Shown here: piece after piece, positions 8,973 to 17,500 of the stretch
Layout of the letters: every line of letters begins with the position of its first letter
How positions within the stretch are numbered: the stretch's first letter is position 1
Source of the DNA: Rhizobium lentis
GTDB taxonomy: Bacteria > Pseudomonadota > Alphaproteobacteria > Rhizobiales > Rhizobiaceae
Assembly: GCF_014200175.1 (NCBI RefSeq)
Contig: NZ_JACHBD010000010.1
Location: 62,001 to 126,000, forward strand
DNA length: 64,000 nucleotides
Direction: 5' to 3'
The notes under the pieces: generated by a model
Seen by the model: only the letters and a program-made list of their open reading frames with translations
Databases searched by the model: none
Told to the model about the DNA's origin: nothing
Program-made: the position numbers and the translations under genes

Positions 8973-10133
8973 TTGACCAATCTACACGCATCATCCCCCG
9001 GCGGGAAAGCTCTGCGCGCCGCGACTTCGGCATCCTCGACCATGTCTTTTGCTGCCGGCTCGACGTCGCGCCGGCAGTTCGGTGAGCGCTTCGCTGTTCA
9101 GGCTGAACCCCCGGTGCTGCGGCGCCATGCGCATCTCGTGCGCTACCCCGACGTCGAGGCAGACTTCGACGTGCTGATCGAGAAGGCCATCACTGCGATC
9201 GCCGACGGCGAGCCGGTCGAGGACGAGATTCTCGGGCACTATGTCAACGTCGCCTCGCTGGTCAGGGCGGTTTCCTTCCGAGAGGGCAAGCTGCTGGAGC
9301 AGGCCGTCGAGCGACTGGCGAAGGTTAACCCCGACTTGGTCGTGTTGATGCAGTCGATCAAACTGCCACTGGTGAAGGCCGCGATCGAGACGGTGGCCGG
9401 CAATGACTGGCGCCAGCTCGAGGGCGTGCGGCTTGACTGCGAGGCGCCGGCAAAGGGCAGCTATACGCCCGACCTGATCATCGTGAACCGCGCCAAGCGC
9501 GCCGCCTTTGTGCTGGATTTGAAACGGTCGCTCGCTTCCTATGGCGACACCAGCCGGCTTGAGGAGCTGAAGCTCAAGATGCTGGCATCGGCCATGGTGC
9601 TGCCTGACTGGCTCTACAAGACCCAGAAGAGGCTGATGGTCGAGACGGTGGGCGTTGCAATTATTGATGGCGCCAGCCGCCCGAGCGATCATGCTGCGGG
9701 CGTCTGGGCGCTGGCGGAAATCGACGATCTTCTCGAGATCGACGGGGCGGCGACCTGCATGGCGGAACTGCGCCTGCGGTTTGGGCGCCGCGTGCAGCAG
9801 CTTCTTGAGGTCGAGGCGCGCCGGGCGCTGAGGCTCCCCGAGATGCCAACGGTGACGGCGACCTCTCTGCTCGCCGATGCTGACTCCACGACGTCGCTCC
9901 ATCAACGCCGCTTCGGGACGCTGCGGGCAATCCCCCGTGCCATGGTCTGCGTGGATGCGACGAACGACACCGGAGATCACGGGCCCGGATGCCGTTGCGG
10001 CTCCTGTGAAGATCCGAGCTTCGACGATGACGATGATGGCCACGATGATCCGGAAGCGCTGACGGATGACACTGTCTCCTGGCCGCCGGAGCATATCCGC
10101 ATCGGCTTTGCCCGGCGTCTGCTCGACGCCTGA
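8973..10133 (+). CDS. Uncharacterised protein with PD-(D/E)XK-like motif
   Basis: 386 residues if translation starts at TTG 8973, chosen because AAAGGAA lies 8 bp upstream; the frame is open back to 8733 without a convincing start. I do not recognise the family. Around residues 164-186 the sequence YTPDLIIVN...AFVLDLKRS has the spacing of a PD-(D/E)XK nuclease core (D167, then D182-L-K184 on the next strand), preceded by helices. Near the C-terminus are a CxCxxC cluster (CRCGSC) and an acidic run of five aspartates. It heads the operon that continues with a small protein and a split AAA/M41 protease. A nuclease role is inference from this one motif. Confidence 0.55.
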   Translation: MTNLHASSPGGKALRAATSASSTMSFAAGSTSRRQFGERFAVQAEPPVLRRHAHLVRYPDVEADFDVLIEKAITAIADGEPVEDEILGHYVNVASLVRAVSFREGKLLEQAVERLAKVNPDLVVLMQSIKLPLVKAAIETVAGNDWRQLEGVRLDCEAPAKGSYTPDLIIVNRAKRAAFVLDLKRSLASYGDTSRLEELKLKMLASAMVLPDWLYKTQKRLMVETVGVAIIDGASRPSDHAAGVWALAEIDDLLEIDGAATCMAELRLRFGRRVQQLLEVEARRALRLPEMPTVTATSLLADADSTTSLHQRRFGTLRAIPRAMVCVDATNDTGDHGPGCRCGSCEDPSFDDDDDGHDDPEALTDDTVSWPPEHIRIGFARRLLDA

Positions 10134-10259
10134 CGCGAGTCCGCCTTTGCTTGAAGGAGGCTATGGCTGCGGCGCGTGACGCCGCGGCGGCCTCTTGCCG
10201 TTCCCATCATCCTTGAGAAGACGCCGTCCGCTGAAGCCGGAACGGCCAGGAGATCCTGT

Positions 10260-10598
10260 ATGTCCGCAGACATCATGTCCACCCAAGCACCATTGACGTC
10301 ACCTCGCCTCAAGCGGGGCAAGTCCACTCAGACTCCTGTGGCTTCGCGTCCGCAGGACGACCCGGCTCTGATCGTCGGCCTCGCGCTTGCGTCCGCCCGG
10401 CAGAGGCCGGGGGACACACGCGCCATCTCCTCAGTTCTGCTCGACCGGCTGCGCCACTTGGCACGTTCCGGCGAGCCAACCTGCCGCTTGGTTCTCGACT
10501 ATCTCAACAGGATGGCCGGCGCCAATCATCGGACGGCCGCTCATCAGAACGTGCCGGCGGCAATTGTTTCCGCTCAACCTGCACTGGAGGATCGATGA
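10260..10598 (+). CDS. Small uncharacterised protein before the AAA ATPase
   Basis: 112 residues from ATG 10260 (an alternative ATG is at 10275). The first 40 residues are basic and probably disordered; residues 40-90 are predicted helical (ALIVGLALASARQRPGDTRA then SSVLLDRLRHLARSG). No motif or family is recognised. Its stop overlaps the start of the AAA gene (ATGATG), so the two are translationally coupled, and it probably acts with the ATPase as an adaptor or small subunit. That role is inference. Confidence 0.55.
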   Translation: MSADIMSTQAPLTSPRLKRGKSTQTPVASRPQDDPALIVGLALASARQRPGDTRAISSVLLDRLRHLARSGEPTCRLVLDYLNRMAGANHRTAAHQNVPAAIVSAQPALEDR

Positions 10599-12463
10599 TG
10601 GATCGCCTGTCTTCCTTCCTGCTCCGGCGCTTGGCGCATGTCGAACGCCGGGCCGTCCGGCGTCTTGCAGTCCGCAACGGTCTGCTGACGATGAGCACGG
10701 CCATCGTCAACGGTTATGTCGTCGGCCGTTACGCTCCGGCCTTCGATCCCTCCCATCTCACTGGCGACCTGAAGCAGGACCGGCAGTGGATGCGGGATCA
10801 TCTTACGGCATTCCTGATTGAGGGGCCGCAGGACGGTCACGGTCGACCCGTTCTCGTTCCGGCCGTGCCGGTGTGGCCGGCGCATCTCGTGCGGCGTTCG
10901 GCGAACGAGACGGATACCAACCTGGCCGCAATTGCCTACGCGGTACGTGTCGTTGCCGAGACCGGCTATGCTCCGAGCGTTAAGTCCATGGCTACCCTGC
11001 TGCTGCTTGCCGCGGCAATGGAACAATCCGGCGTCACACTGCGCGATCTGGTCGCGGTCCTGCGCCAGCCCGCACCCGTCTTCTCCGTGGCGGTCCTCGC
11101 CGACGGTTTTGAGCGGGCCCTGCCGCAGCTTATCGAAGACACGGAGGTCGCCCCGTTCGGGCCTTACAATGGCGTGGCGGCAGATTTCGCCTTCACCGAC
11201 GATCTCTGGAGGTGGGTAGACAGCGAGACCCGGCGCATCTTCCTGCAGGTCCCGGCTGACGAGACCAACCGTCCGAGCCGTGCGGGGTTGCGCGGGCAAT
11301 TGCTGCGAGCCTTAGCGGATGGCACGCCCGTACTTGCCGTGTCGGAGACACATAATGGCGTTCCGGAACAGGTCGATCTGACGTGCGACGTCAGCCTGAC
11401 GGGCGACGGGATTGATCGTCTGCTCGTCGCCGATCTGCTGGAAGCCATCTATGGCAGCGAGGCGGTCATGCGCCACGATAGTTCCATCGCGAGGATCGAT
11501 GCGGAGGCGCTGACGCTCGACGATCTCGCCATCGCAATCCGGTCGGGCCGCCCAATCCTGTCGAGCATCGAGGCGCTCGTCGGATTGGCTGCGCTGAATC
11601 GCGAAGACAAACGGGATCAGAAAGACGAAGACAAGACGGGCTCTTCGCGTCGGCTGGTCACGCAAAGCCCGAGTGAGCGAAGAGAGCAGACGTCGCGGAA
11701 TGCCGGCAATACCGACGATCGAGCATCATCGACGTCGACCTCCTCGTCCAAGAGCAAAGGGAGATCAAAAAGCAAGCCAACCGGCGCCGAGGTGATCCAG
11801 CCGGAGCCTATCGATGATGTATCGAGGCCGGCTGCGCCGCCCGTGCTGCGCGTTGAGACGCTGACAGGCTACGGTGCAGCAAAAGACTGGGCGCTCGGCC
11901 TGAAAGTCGATCTGGCGGATTATCTCGGCGGTGAACTGCCGTGGTCACAGATGAGCACCAAGCTTCTTCTGTCCGGACCTCCCGGGACCGGCAAGACCAC
12001 CTTCGCACGCGCCCTCTGTAATACGCTGCAGGTGCCACTTGTCGTGACGTCCGTCTCGACCTGGCTGCAGGGCGAGTACTTGCATGATGTGCTGGACCGC
12101 ATGGCTAACACCTTTGCGGAAGCCCGGCGTCACGCGCCGTGCATCCTGTTCATCGACGAGGTCGACGGCATCGGCCAGCGTGCCTCGGCGTCGCGACCCT
12201 ACGCTGACTATTGGAATGCCTGCGTCAACAAACTCCTCGAGCTGCTTGATGGCGCCATCAAGACCGACGGAGTCATCGTCGTCGGCGCCACGAACAGGCC
12301 GGGCGAAATCGACGAGGCAATCCGCCGCTCCGGACGACTGGAAACACACATTGAGATCCCGCGGCCCGACATTCCGACCCTCGCTGGCATTCTCGCCCAT
12401 CACCTCGGTGCTGACCTCGATGCCATCACGGCGCCGGATGGTGAGGTGGGAGCTCAGCCATGA
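10595..12463 (+). CDS. AAA+ ATPase, ATPase half of a split FtsH-like protease
   Basis: 622 residues. The first 370 or so are not recognised and show no membrane segment. A low-complexity Ser/Lys linker follows (about 370-395), then an AAA+ module: Walker A GPPGTGKTT (about 460-468), WLQGEYL in the pore-loop position, Walker B LFIDEVDG (about 517-524), sensor 1 GATNRPGE (about 564), and the RRSGRLE arginine-finger segment. This pattern is closest to the FtsH/AAA-protease branch. The protein stops just after the AAA core, and the normal next parts (AAA lid and M41 peptidase) are encoded by the overlapping downstream gene (ATGA). Unlike FtsH, no N-terminal membrane anchor is visible, so it is probably cytoplasmic. 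It likely unfolds substrates for the partner peptidase. Confidence 0.85.
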   Translation: MMDRLSSFLLRRLAHVERRAVRRLAVRNGLLTMSTAIVNGYVVGRYAPAFDPSHLTGDLKQDRQWMRDHLTAFLIEGPQDGHGRPVLVPAVPVWPAHLVRRSANETDTNLAAIAYAVRVVAETGYAPSVKSMATLLLLAAAMEQSGVTLRDLVAVLRQPAPVFSVAVLADGFERALPQLIEDTEVAPFGPYNGVAADFAFTDDLWRWVDSETRRIFLQVPADETNRPSRAGLRGQLLRALADGTPVLAVSETHNGVPEQVDLTCDVSLTGDGIDRLLVADLLEAIYGSEAVMRHDSSIARIDAEALTLDDLAIAIRSGRPILSSIEALVGLAALNREDKRDQKDEDKTGSSRRLVTQSPSERREQTSRNAGNTDDRASSTSTSSSKSKGRSKSKPTGAEVIQPEPIDDVSRPAAPPVLRVETLTGYGAAKDWALGLKVDLADYLGGELPWSQMSTKLLLSGPPGTGKTTFARALCNTLQVPLVVTSVSTWLQGEYLHDVLDRMANTFAEARRHAPCILFIDEVDGIGQRASASRPYADYWNACVNKLLELLDGAIKTDGVIVVGATNRPGEIDEAIRRSGRLETHIEIPRPDIPTLAGILAHHLGADLDAITAPDGEVGAQP

Positions 12464-13275
12464 ACGGCAATATGAAGATCAATAGCTCCTCGGACGAGAT
12501 CGAGATCATCCTGGACGATGGCGACAAGCACGAGATCGAACGGCTGGACGTAACCAAACAGGACGGTTCGGTATCAGAGCCGTTGCGGCGCCTGGCAACG
12601 CGCGCCATGGGCCTGACCGGCGCCGATATCGAACGGATCGTCCGCGAAGCGCGATTGAAAGCTCGCCGCGAAAAGCGCCGTCTCAGCTACGCCGACATCG
12701 AAGCCGGCATCCGCGGACATCGTCCGCCGGTTCCATACGATGTTCGTTGGCGCTTTGCCATCCATGAGTCCGGCCATGCGGTCGTTCATCACGCTCTGCG
12801 TCTCGGTTCGATCAAGGGGCTGACGATTGACACCAAGGATGGCGCCCACAATGCGCTGACCTTTGCGACGAACGCTCCGGACACCGAAGATTGGTACGCG
12901 CGGTTGCTGGCAATGCTGATGGCGGGTCGCGCGGCGGAACTCATCGTGCTCAAGACCGTGTCGGCGGGCTCCGGCGGTGCCGACCAGAGCGATCTGGCAC
13001 GCGCGACCCGCATTGGGCTCGATATGGAGCAGGCGCTCGGTTTTGGTGGCCGCCATCCGCTGCTCTATCTTGAATACAAGGATCCGACTGCGATCCTCAG
13101 CCGCGACGCCGGTCTCGCAGAGCGCGTGCATCGGCGGCTGGAGTTCGCGCAGGCAAGGGCAACGGACGTAATCCTCGAGAACCGGCAGGCCTTCGAACGG
13201 CTGGTTCGCGAACTCTTCGATGCGCAGGCGCTTGATGGCGCGGCGGTCATGGACATCCTAGATGCCGCCTCGTAG
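12460..13275 (+). CDS. M41 (FtsH-type) zinc metallopeptidase subunit with AAA lid
   Basis: 271 residues. Residues 41-90 match the C-terminal lid of FtsH-type AAA domains (ATRAMGLTGADIERIVREAR). The peptidase follows: HESGH at 102-106 is the zinc-binding HEXXH motif, and D178 in the GGADQSDLARAT segment matches the third zinc ligand of FtsH. Residues 1-40 are acidic and charged and look like a linker or docking segment. The ATG overlaps the ATPase stop (ATGA). With the lid and peptidase on one chain and the ATPase core on another, the two proteins presumably assemble into one AAA protease. The clean overlap and the extra N-terminal segment argue for a real gene boundary, not a sequencing frameshift. 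Confidence 0.85.
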   Translation: MNGNMKINSSSDEIEIILDDGDKHEIERLDVTKQDGSVSEPLRRLATRAMGLTGADIERIVREARLKARREKRRLSYADIEAGIRGHRPPVPYDVRWRFAIHESGHAVVHHALRLGSIKGLTIDTKDGAHNALTFATNAPDTEDWYARLLAMLMAGRAAELIVLKTVSAGSGGADQSDLARATRIGLDMEQALGFGGRHPLLYLEYKDPTAILSRDAGLAERVHRRLEFAQARATDVILENRQAFERLVRELFDAQALDGAAVMDILDAAS

Positions 13276-13302
13276 ATCGTGAACGAGGGATTGGAGGACG
13301 GG

Positions 13303-14229
13303 ATGTCTGTAAGGGTCATCGCACATTGCGACTGGAGTGTCGAAGGCAAGAAGCGGTGGATGTGCGTGGCGGTTCGGCAGGACGAGACATGGGTCTTGTC
13401 GGCGCCGGAGCCTGTCGGCGACACGCAGAACCTTATACATCGACTGCGGCGACGGTCGGGAGCAGACGCCGCAGTGCTGATGGGTTTCGACTTCCCGATC
13501 GGTCTTCCTGCCGCCTACGGCAGAACTCTAGGGACACCTGACTTCCCTTCTTTTTTGCGGTCATTCGGGGACACACGCTTTGCGCGTTGGTTCGACGTCG
13601 CGAAGCATCACAGCGAAATCTCCATCGACCGACCGTTTTATCCGATGCGGCCTGGGGGCACGCAGCGTCAGCACCTTTTCGACGCTTTGGGGCTGACGGC
13701 CAAGGATCTTCTGCGCCGCTGCGAACGGGCGACGCCGGATCGCGGCGACGCCTGCATGTTGTTCTGGACGCTCGGGGGCAATCAGGTGGGCAAGGCCGCC
13801 TTGGCCGGCTGGCGTGAGATTATCCTGCCGAACATGGAGAAGCTATCGCTATGGCCGTTCGACGGGCCGCTCCATGGACTGATGGTACCGGGCGCCACCG
13901 TAGTCGCCGAGACGTACCCTGGCGACGTTTATGGCCAGCTTGGTGTTCCCCGACGTCCGGTATGGAGTAAGCGACAGCAACACGGACGCCGGTCCGTGGC
14001 AAGTCATTTGGTGCGGTGGCTGGAGAACAGGCCACACGTCGACGGGAGCGGGCTACAAAGTCTGATCAACGATGGTTTCGGAAACGGCAAGGATGGTGAG
14101 GACCGGTTCGACGCGACGGTCGGCCTGCTCGGCATGATCGACGTCGTCGATGGCCGACGGGGCGAAGGCGTACCGGAAGCTGATGATGTCAAAACCTGGG
14201 AAGGCTGGATCCTCGGTCAGCAGGCTTAA
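13303..14229 (+). CDS. DUF429-like protein (RNase H-like fold predicted)
   Basis: 308 residues from ATG 13303, which has GGAGG 5 bp upstream (a GTG at 13279 is less likely). The blocks GFDFPIGLP, AETYPGDVY and KDGEDRFDATVGLLGM are the pattern I associate with DUF429 proteins. These are predicted to have an RNase H-like fold with acidic residues for metal binding, and their biochemical function is not established. It begins 27 bp after the M41 gene on the same strand and probably belongs to the same transcript, so it may be a third functional arm of the protease module. Confidence 0.6.
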   Translation: MSVRVIAHCDWSVEGKKRWMCVAVRQDETWVLSAPEPVGDTQNLIHRLRRRSGADAAVLMGFDFPIGLPAAYGRTLGTPDFPSFLRSFGDTRFARWFDVAKHHSEISIDRPFYPMRPGGTQRQHLFDALGLTAKDLLRRCERATPDRGDACMLFWTLGGNQVGKAALAGWREIILPNMEKLSLWPFDGPLHGLMVPGATVVAETYPGDVYGQLGVPRRPVWSKRQQHGRRSVASHLVRWLENRPHVDGSGLQSLINDGFGNGKDGEDRFDATVGLLGMIDVVDGRRGEGVPEADDVKTWEGWILGQQA

Positions 14230-14629
14230 GTCACCCACACGCTGATCAACGGCGAGACGATTTAATGCAGGTTGCTCGCAATTCGAAACAAATTGCGCTC
14301 ATTCGATTCGAACCTCCGGGCGGACGATTCGAACGTCTACGGCAGCGTTTCCAAACTCTGGGCGAACGTTTCGTTTTTCCAGATTTCCGATTCACGTCCT
14401 ATCGGAAGGGCCGGATGCCGTGCGTCCGGCGCCGCGAATATAGCCGTGGGACTGCCGGCAACCCGTCTCGACGTGCCCGCAATCTGAAACAAATTGCGCT
14501 CATTCGATTCGAAACTCCAGAATTCCGATTCAAAACACAATGATTCCGTTTCGGCGACAAACGCCTTGCGCCGTGCCGCCGGTCCTCTGACCATGGGAGT
14601 GCCATCAACGAGAACGATAGGAGGACAAC
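14230..14629. other. Non-coding zone rich in TTCGAA/GATTCGAA-type words
   Basis: A 400-bp stretch without a credible gene. It holds a 36-bp direct repeat (listed separately) plus many related short words (ATTCGATTCGAA, GATTCGAAC, CCGATTCA, TTTCCGATTCA). Codon-like constraint is not apparent. Upstream of 14630 a normal RBS (GGAGG) begins the next gene. The repeated words suggest a protein-binding or recombination region, not random intergenic DNA. Confidence 0.5.
14277..14513. repeat. Two copies of a 36-bp direct repeat, 201 bp apart
   Basis: Copies lie at 14277-14312 and 14478-14513, differing at two positions; the inner 28 bp are identical. Each contains a small dyad, CGCAATT, 7-nt spacer CGAAACA, AATTGCG (perfect in copy 1, shortened by one base per arm in copy 2). 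This is the size and shape of a tyrosine-recombinase core site. Two such genes start within 700 to 5200 bp. Confidence 0.65.
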
Positions 14630-14941
14630 ATGGCACGTCAGACCCTGGAGGAGCGAAACGCCAGGCAGCGGGAACGCCAGCAGCGGCTTCGGGACGGGCA
14701 TCGGGCCGAGCGGCGCCCGGATCGAGACGACGTCGCGAGGACAATGCTGTTCTGGGCGATCACCGGCTACTTGAAGGAAGATCGGCCCGACCGCATCGAC
14801 CAGCTAGCCGACGCCGTGACGGCCCTGCTGGTCGACCAAGGATTTGACGAGCGGGCAGCCTACGAAGTCTTCGATGATCTTGTCGATCGCTATGCCCGCG
14901 ATGACCGTCCCTTCCGAAGTAAGCCTCACCTGCGGGGCTAA
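14630..14941 (+). CDS. Small charged uncharacterised protein
   Basis: 103 residues with a strong RBS (AGGAGG, 7 bp before ATG). The first 35 residues are extremely Arg/Glu-rich and probably coiled. The second half (TMLFWAITGYLKEDRPDRIDQLADAVTALLVDQGFDERAAYEVFDDLVDRYARDDRPF) is a compact helical domain with many acidic residues. Not recognised. It sits between the dyad-rich zone and the recombinase gene, a position typical of recombination directionality factors or small regulators, but nothing in the sequence proves that. Confidence 0.55.
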   Translation: MARQTLEERNARQRERQQRLRDGHRAERRPDRDDVARTMLFWAITGYLKEDRPDRIDQLADAVTALLVDQGFDERAAYEVFDDLVDRYARDDRPFRSKPHLRG

Positions 14942-14979
14942 CGATTTCAGGCCATCTGCTCTGCCGGATCACCGAATCT

Positions 14980-15043
14980 TTGCAAACGGCGTTCTCATTC
15001 GGGGACTTCGTCCCCCCGTTACTTCGTTAAACGCCGTTTGCAA
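14980..15043. repeat. Nested inverted repeat upstream of the recombinase gene
   Basis: Perfect 14-bp outer arms TTGCAAACGGCGTT (14980-14993) and AACGCCGTTTGCAA (15030-15043). They enclose a second hairpin, GGGGA-CTTCG-TCCCC. Two more hairpins follow before the start at 15162: TTTCCG/CGGAAA at 15064-15079, and CCCCGC-TTCT-GCGGGG at 15123-15138. The array could be a structured leader or terminator of the 14630 gene, or a binding array for the recombinase. Confidence 0.6.
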
Positions 15044-15161
15044 CTGAATCGCATTTATGACGCTTTCCGCCTCCGGAAATCTTTGGTTACCGAAGGTTAA
15101 CTCCATTCCCATAGCTCGCTTGCCCCGCTTCTGCGGGGGACGACCAACAACAGCTACGTGA

Positions 15162-17492
15162 ATGGAAATGAGCCAATTTTCTGCCAAAGCTTTTCAACGC
15201 AAGATCGATGCCTTCTGCCAACTGCGACTGACGCCGCTTTTCGAGGACGACGAACTTCCCCGGCTGAAGTGGTATATGCACACGCTCATTCAGGTGCGAA
15301 AATCGGCGCCAAGAACTAGCGGCAAGACGGACTGGGACGTTGTCGCGGCAGCCTGCGGCGTGGACGCCAAGCTCCTCGCGAACAATGCACGCCAGATCGA
15401 TCCGGCCTTCGACGCAATTGCTCGGTGGATCCGAGACGCTCGCCCTTCAGCCACCGCCGCGACCTCCGAAGTCCAGCGAACACAGACGACGCCGAGGACG
15501 AAGGCGGCGCCTGCTGTGCCCCGGCCTGCCTCGCGGATGACAAAGCATCCGACTGCGGCGCGGTCGGCTCCCGCAGCGAGCACACGCGCAAATCTCGAAC
15601 TTCCAGGAGCCCTGTTCGAAGTCTGGGAGGATCCGGCGGACTTTTCGGAAGCTTTGCAGCTTCATCTTCGGCGCCATGGCGAAACTTACTGGACACTCTA
15701 TCGCGGCATCATTGGTCCGGATGACACCACGGACAAGAACACGCTTTTAAGCTGGATCGAAGGTCGGAGGATTCCGCGCACCACCGAGAGCTTTGAGATC
15801 TTGTCGCGGATCGAGCGGCGGTACCGGCTCCCGGCCGGTTATTTCAAAGCCAAGCTTCCACACCCCTCACGATCGGCGTCAGGGTTTGAACTGTCCGGCA
15901 TAGAGCCTGCCGAGCGGCGTCGCATCGCCTGGCATTTGCCTGAGGATTTCAACACGCTGTCCTTCCAAAAGAGGGCAGAGATCGTCGACTGGGTGCGGAG
16001 GGTCATCATCAGCGGCACGACCGACTACAGGAAATATCAGGCGGTCGCCGCCAAGCAACGCTACGCCATCCGTTTCCCCGGCGTCTCCTATGGTGGTCGA
16101 GCGCCACGCGATGGAAAGATCGTCGTGCCTGCGAACTACGAAGCGACATGGGTCGAGGATCCCGACCTGTTGTCAGGCGTCATCGAGGCTCCCCCGGCAC
16201 TCGCGATGGAGATGGCAGACCTGGTGCGCTTCAAGACGTCGGCTCTGACGTCGGTCGGTTTTCAGCGGAACGGGGTATGGGGCGAGGAAACCGCCTCGCA
16301 GAAGATTGAGCATCTCGGGCTGATGTTCGGTGCCCTTGCAGCAGCGAGAGATGGAGAGGTGAAGGGCTACGGGGTGCCGGTCCGACAGTTGACGTTCGGG
16401 CTCCTCATTTTCCCCGGCGTCTGGGATTGGTATCTGCAGTGGCGGGAGACTCGCCGCGGCTTTTTTACCGCGTGGGAAGTCGACATGTTGCGGATCGCCT
16501 TGGCGATCACCAAGGAGGGGACCGGATGGCTTCGACAGCATCCGGAGCTTCTGGCGCGCGTTCAACCGATTGCCGGCCTCGTCTCGCAAAACGAGATCGA
16601 CTATGCGAATGCGGACTGGCACGGTGCCTGCGACGACTTCCACAAGCACGCTGCCCACCGCGTCAAAGAAATCCAGCGGATCGCTCGCGTCCATCGCGAT
16701 CCGTTCGAGTCGATCATGCCGGTCCTCGAGGCGGCGAGCCCCGTTGGAGAGTATCGCAAGATCACCGAGGAGATCATTCGCCTGATGCCGGATGAGCATC
16801 GTTATCCTCGGCCGGCTGCCGAAGCGGTGCGATCATTTCTGATGTTGAGGTTGGGATTGCATCTTGGGCTTCGCCAGAAGAACCTCAGGCAACTGATGCT
16901 CAATCCTAAAGGCTCGATGCCGCGCTCGGAACGCGCGCTGGAAAAGATGAAGCGCGGCGAAATCCGGTGGAGTGATCGGGAAGGCGGCTGGGAGGTCTTC
17001 ATTCCTGCGGTCGCCTTCAAGAACGCACACTCGTCCTTCTTTGGCGACAAGCCGTTTCGGCTCGTGCTTCCGGACCTCCTGGATCTCTACAAGTACATCG
17101 ACGCCTATGTCGACCGGCACCGCTCGGTGCTGTTACGGTCGGCCGCGGATCCCGGCACGTTCTTCGTCAAGACTGTCAAGACGACGAGTACTGATGCGGC
17201 TTACGATACGACCAGCTTCTACGAGGCATGGCGTCTCACCATCCAGCGCTACGGGATCTACAACCCCTATACCGGACGAGGCGCAATCAAGGGGCTTTTG
17301 CCGCACGGTCCGCACAATGTCCGCGACGTGCTGGCGACCCACATCCTGAAGCAGACCGGCTCCTACGAGCAGGCGAGCTATGCGATCCAGGACACCGCTG
17401 ACATGGTGGCCAAGCACTACGGGCGCTTCTTGCCCCAGGACAAGGCCGCACTGGCCGCGCGCATCCTCAACCAGGTCTGGGAAGCCGCCTAA
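15162..17492 (+). CDS. Large tyrosine recombinase-like integrase
   Basis: 776 residues (ATG 15162; 15168 is possible). Residues 1-120 look helical with a Pro/Ala/Thr-rich linker (about 100-140). The central 200-500 region is unassigned. The C-terminal 200 residues have a tyrosine-recombinase catalytic layout: box I arginine in LGLRQKNLRQL, box II HNVRDVLATH (H-x-x-R), and the nucleophile candidate in AKHYGRF. The usual second His/Trp position reads QDT, so that residue is degenerate. It is much longer than standard integrases (about 400) and resembles the large recombinases found in pairs or trios on integrative elements. It converges with the tRNA-proximal recombinase, with 21 bp between stop codons. 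Confidence 0.72.
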   Translation: MEMSQFSAKAFQRKIDAFCQLRLTPLFEDDELPRLKWYMHTLIQVRKSAPRTSGKTDWDVVAAACGVDAKLLANNARQIDPAFDAIARWIRDARPSATAATSEVQRTQTTPRTKAAPAVPRPASRMTKHPTAARSAPAASTRANLELPGALFEVWEDPADFSEALQLHLRRHGETYWTLYRGIIGPDDTTDKNTLLSWIEGRRIPRTTESFEILSRIERRYRLPAGYFKAKLPHPSRSASGFELSGIEPAERRRIAWHLPEDFNTLSFQKRAEIVDWVRRVIISGTTDYRKYQAVAAKQRYAIRFPGVSYGGRAPRDGKIVVPANYEATWVEDPDLLSGVIEAPPALAMEMADLVRFKTSALTSVGFQRNGVWGEETASQKIEHLGLMFGALAAARDGEVKGYGVPVRQLTFGLLIFPGVWDWYLQWRETRRGFFTAWEVDMLRIALAITKEGTGWLRQHPELLARVQPIAGLVSQNEIDYANADWHGACDDFHKHAAHRVKEIQRIARVHRDPFESIMPVLEAASPVGEYRKITEEIIRLMPDEHRYPRPAAEAVRSFLMLRLGLHLGLRQKNLRQLMLNPKGSMPRSERALEKMKRGEIRWSDREGGWEVFIPAVAFKNAHSSFFGDKPFRLVLPDLLDLYKYIDAYVDRHRSVLLRSAADPGTFFVKTVKTTSTDAAYDTTSFYEAWRLTIQRYGIYNPYTGRGAIKGLLPHGPHNVRDVLATHILKQTGSYEQASYAIQDTADMVAKHYGRFLPQDKAALAARILNQVWEAA

Positions 17493-17500
17493 TGCAGACG

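Noticed and set aside
12440..12480. Frameshift within a single AAA/M41 gene
   Set aside because: The ATGA overlap and the acidic N-terminal segment before the lid argue for two genes, though it should be checked against homologues.
14277..14513. Possible CRISPR array
   Set aside because: Only two repeat copies with one 165-bp spacing and no cas genes; does not fit a CRISPR.
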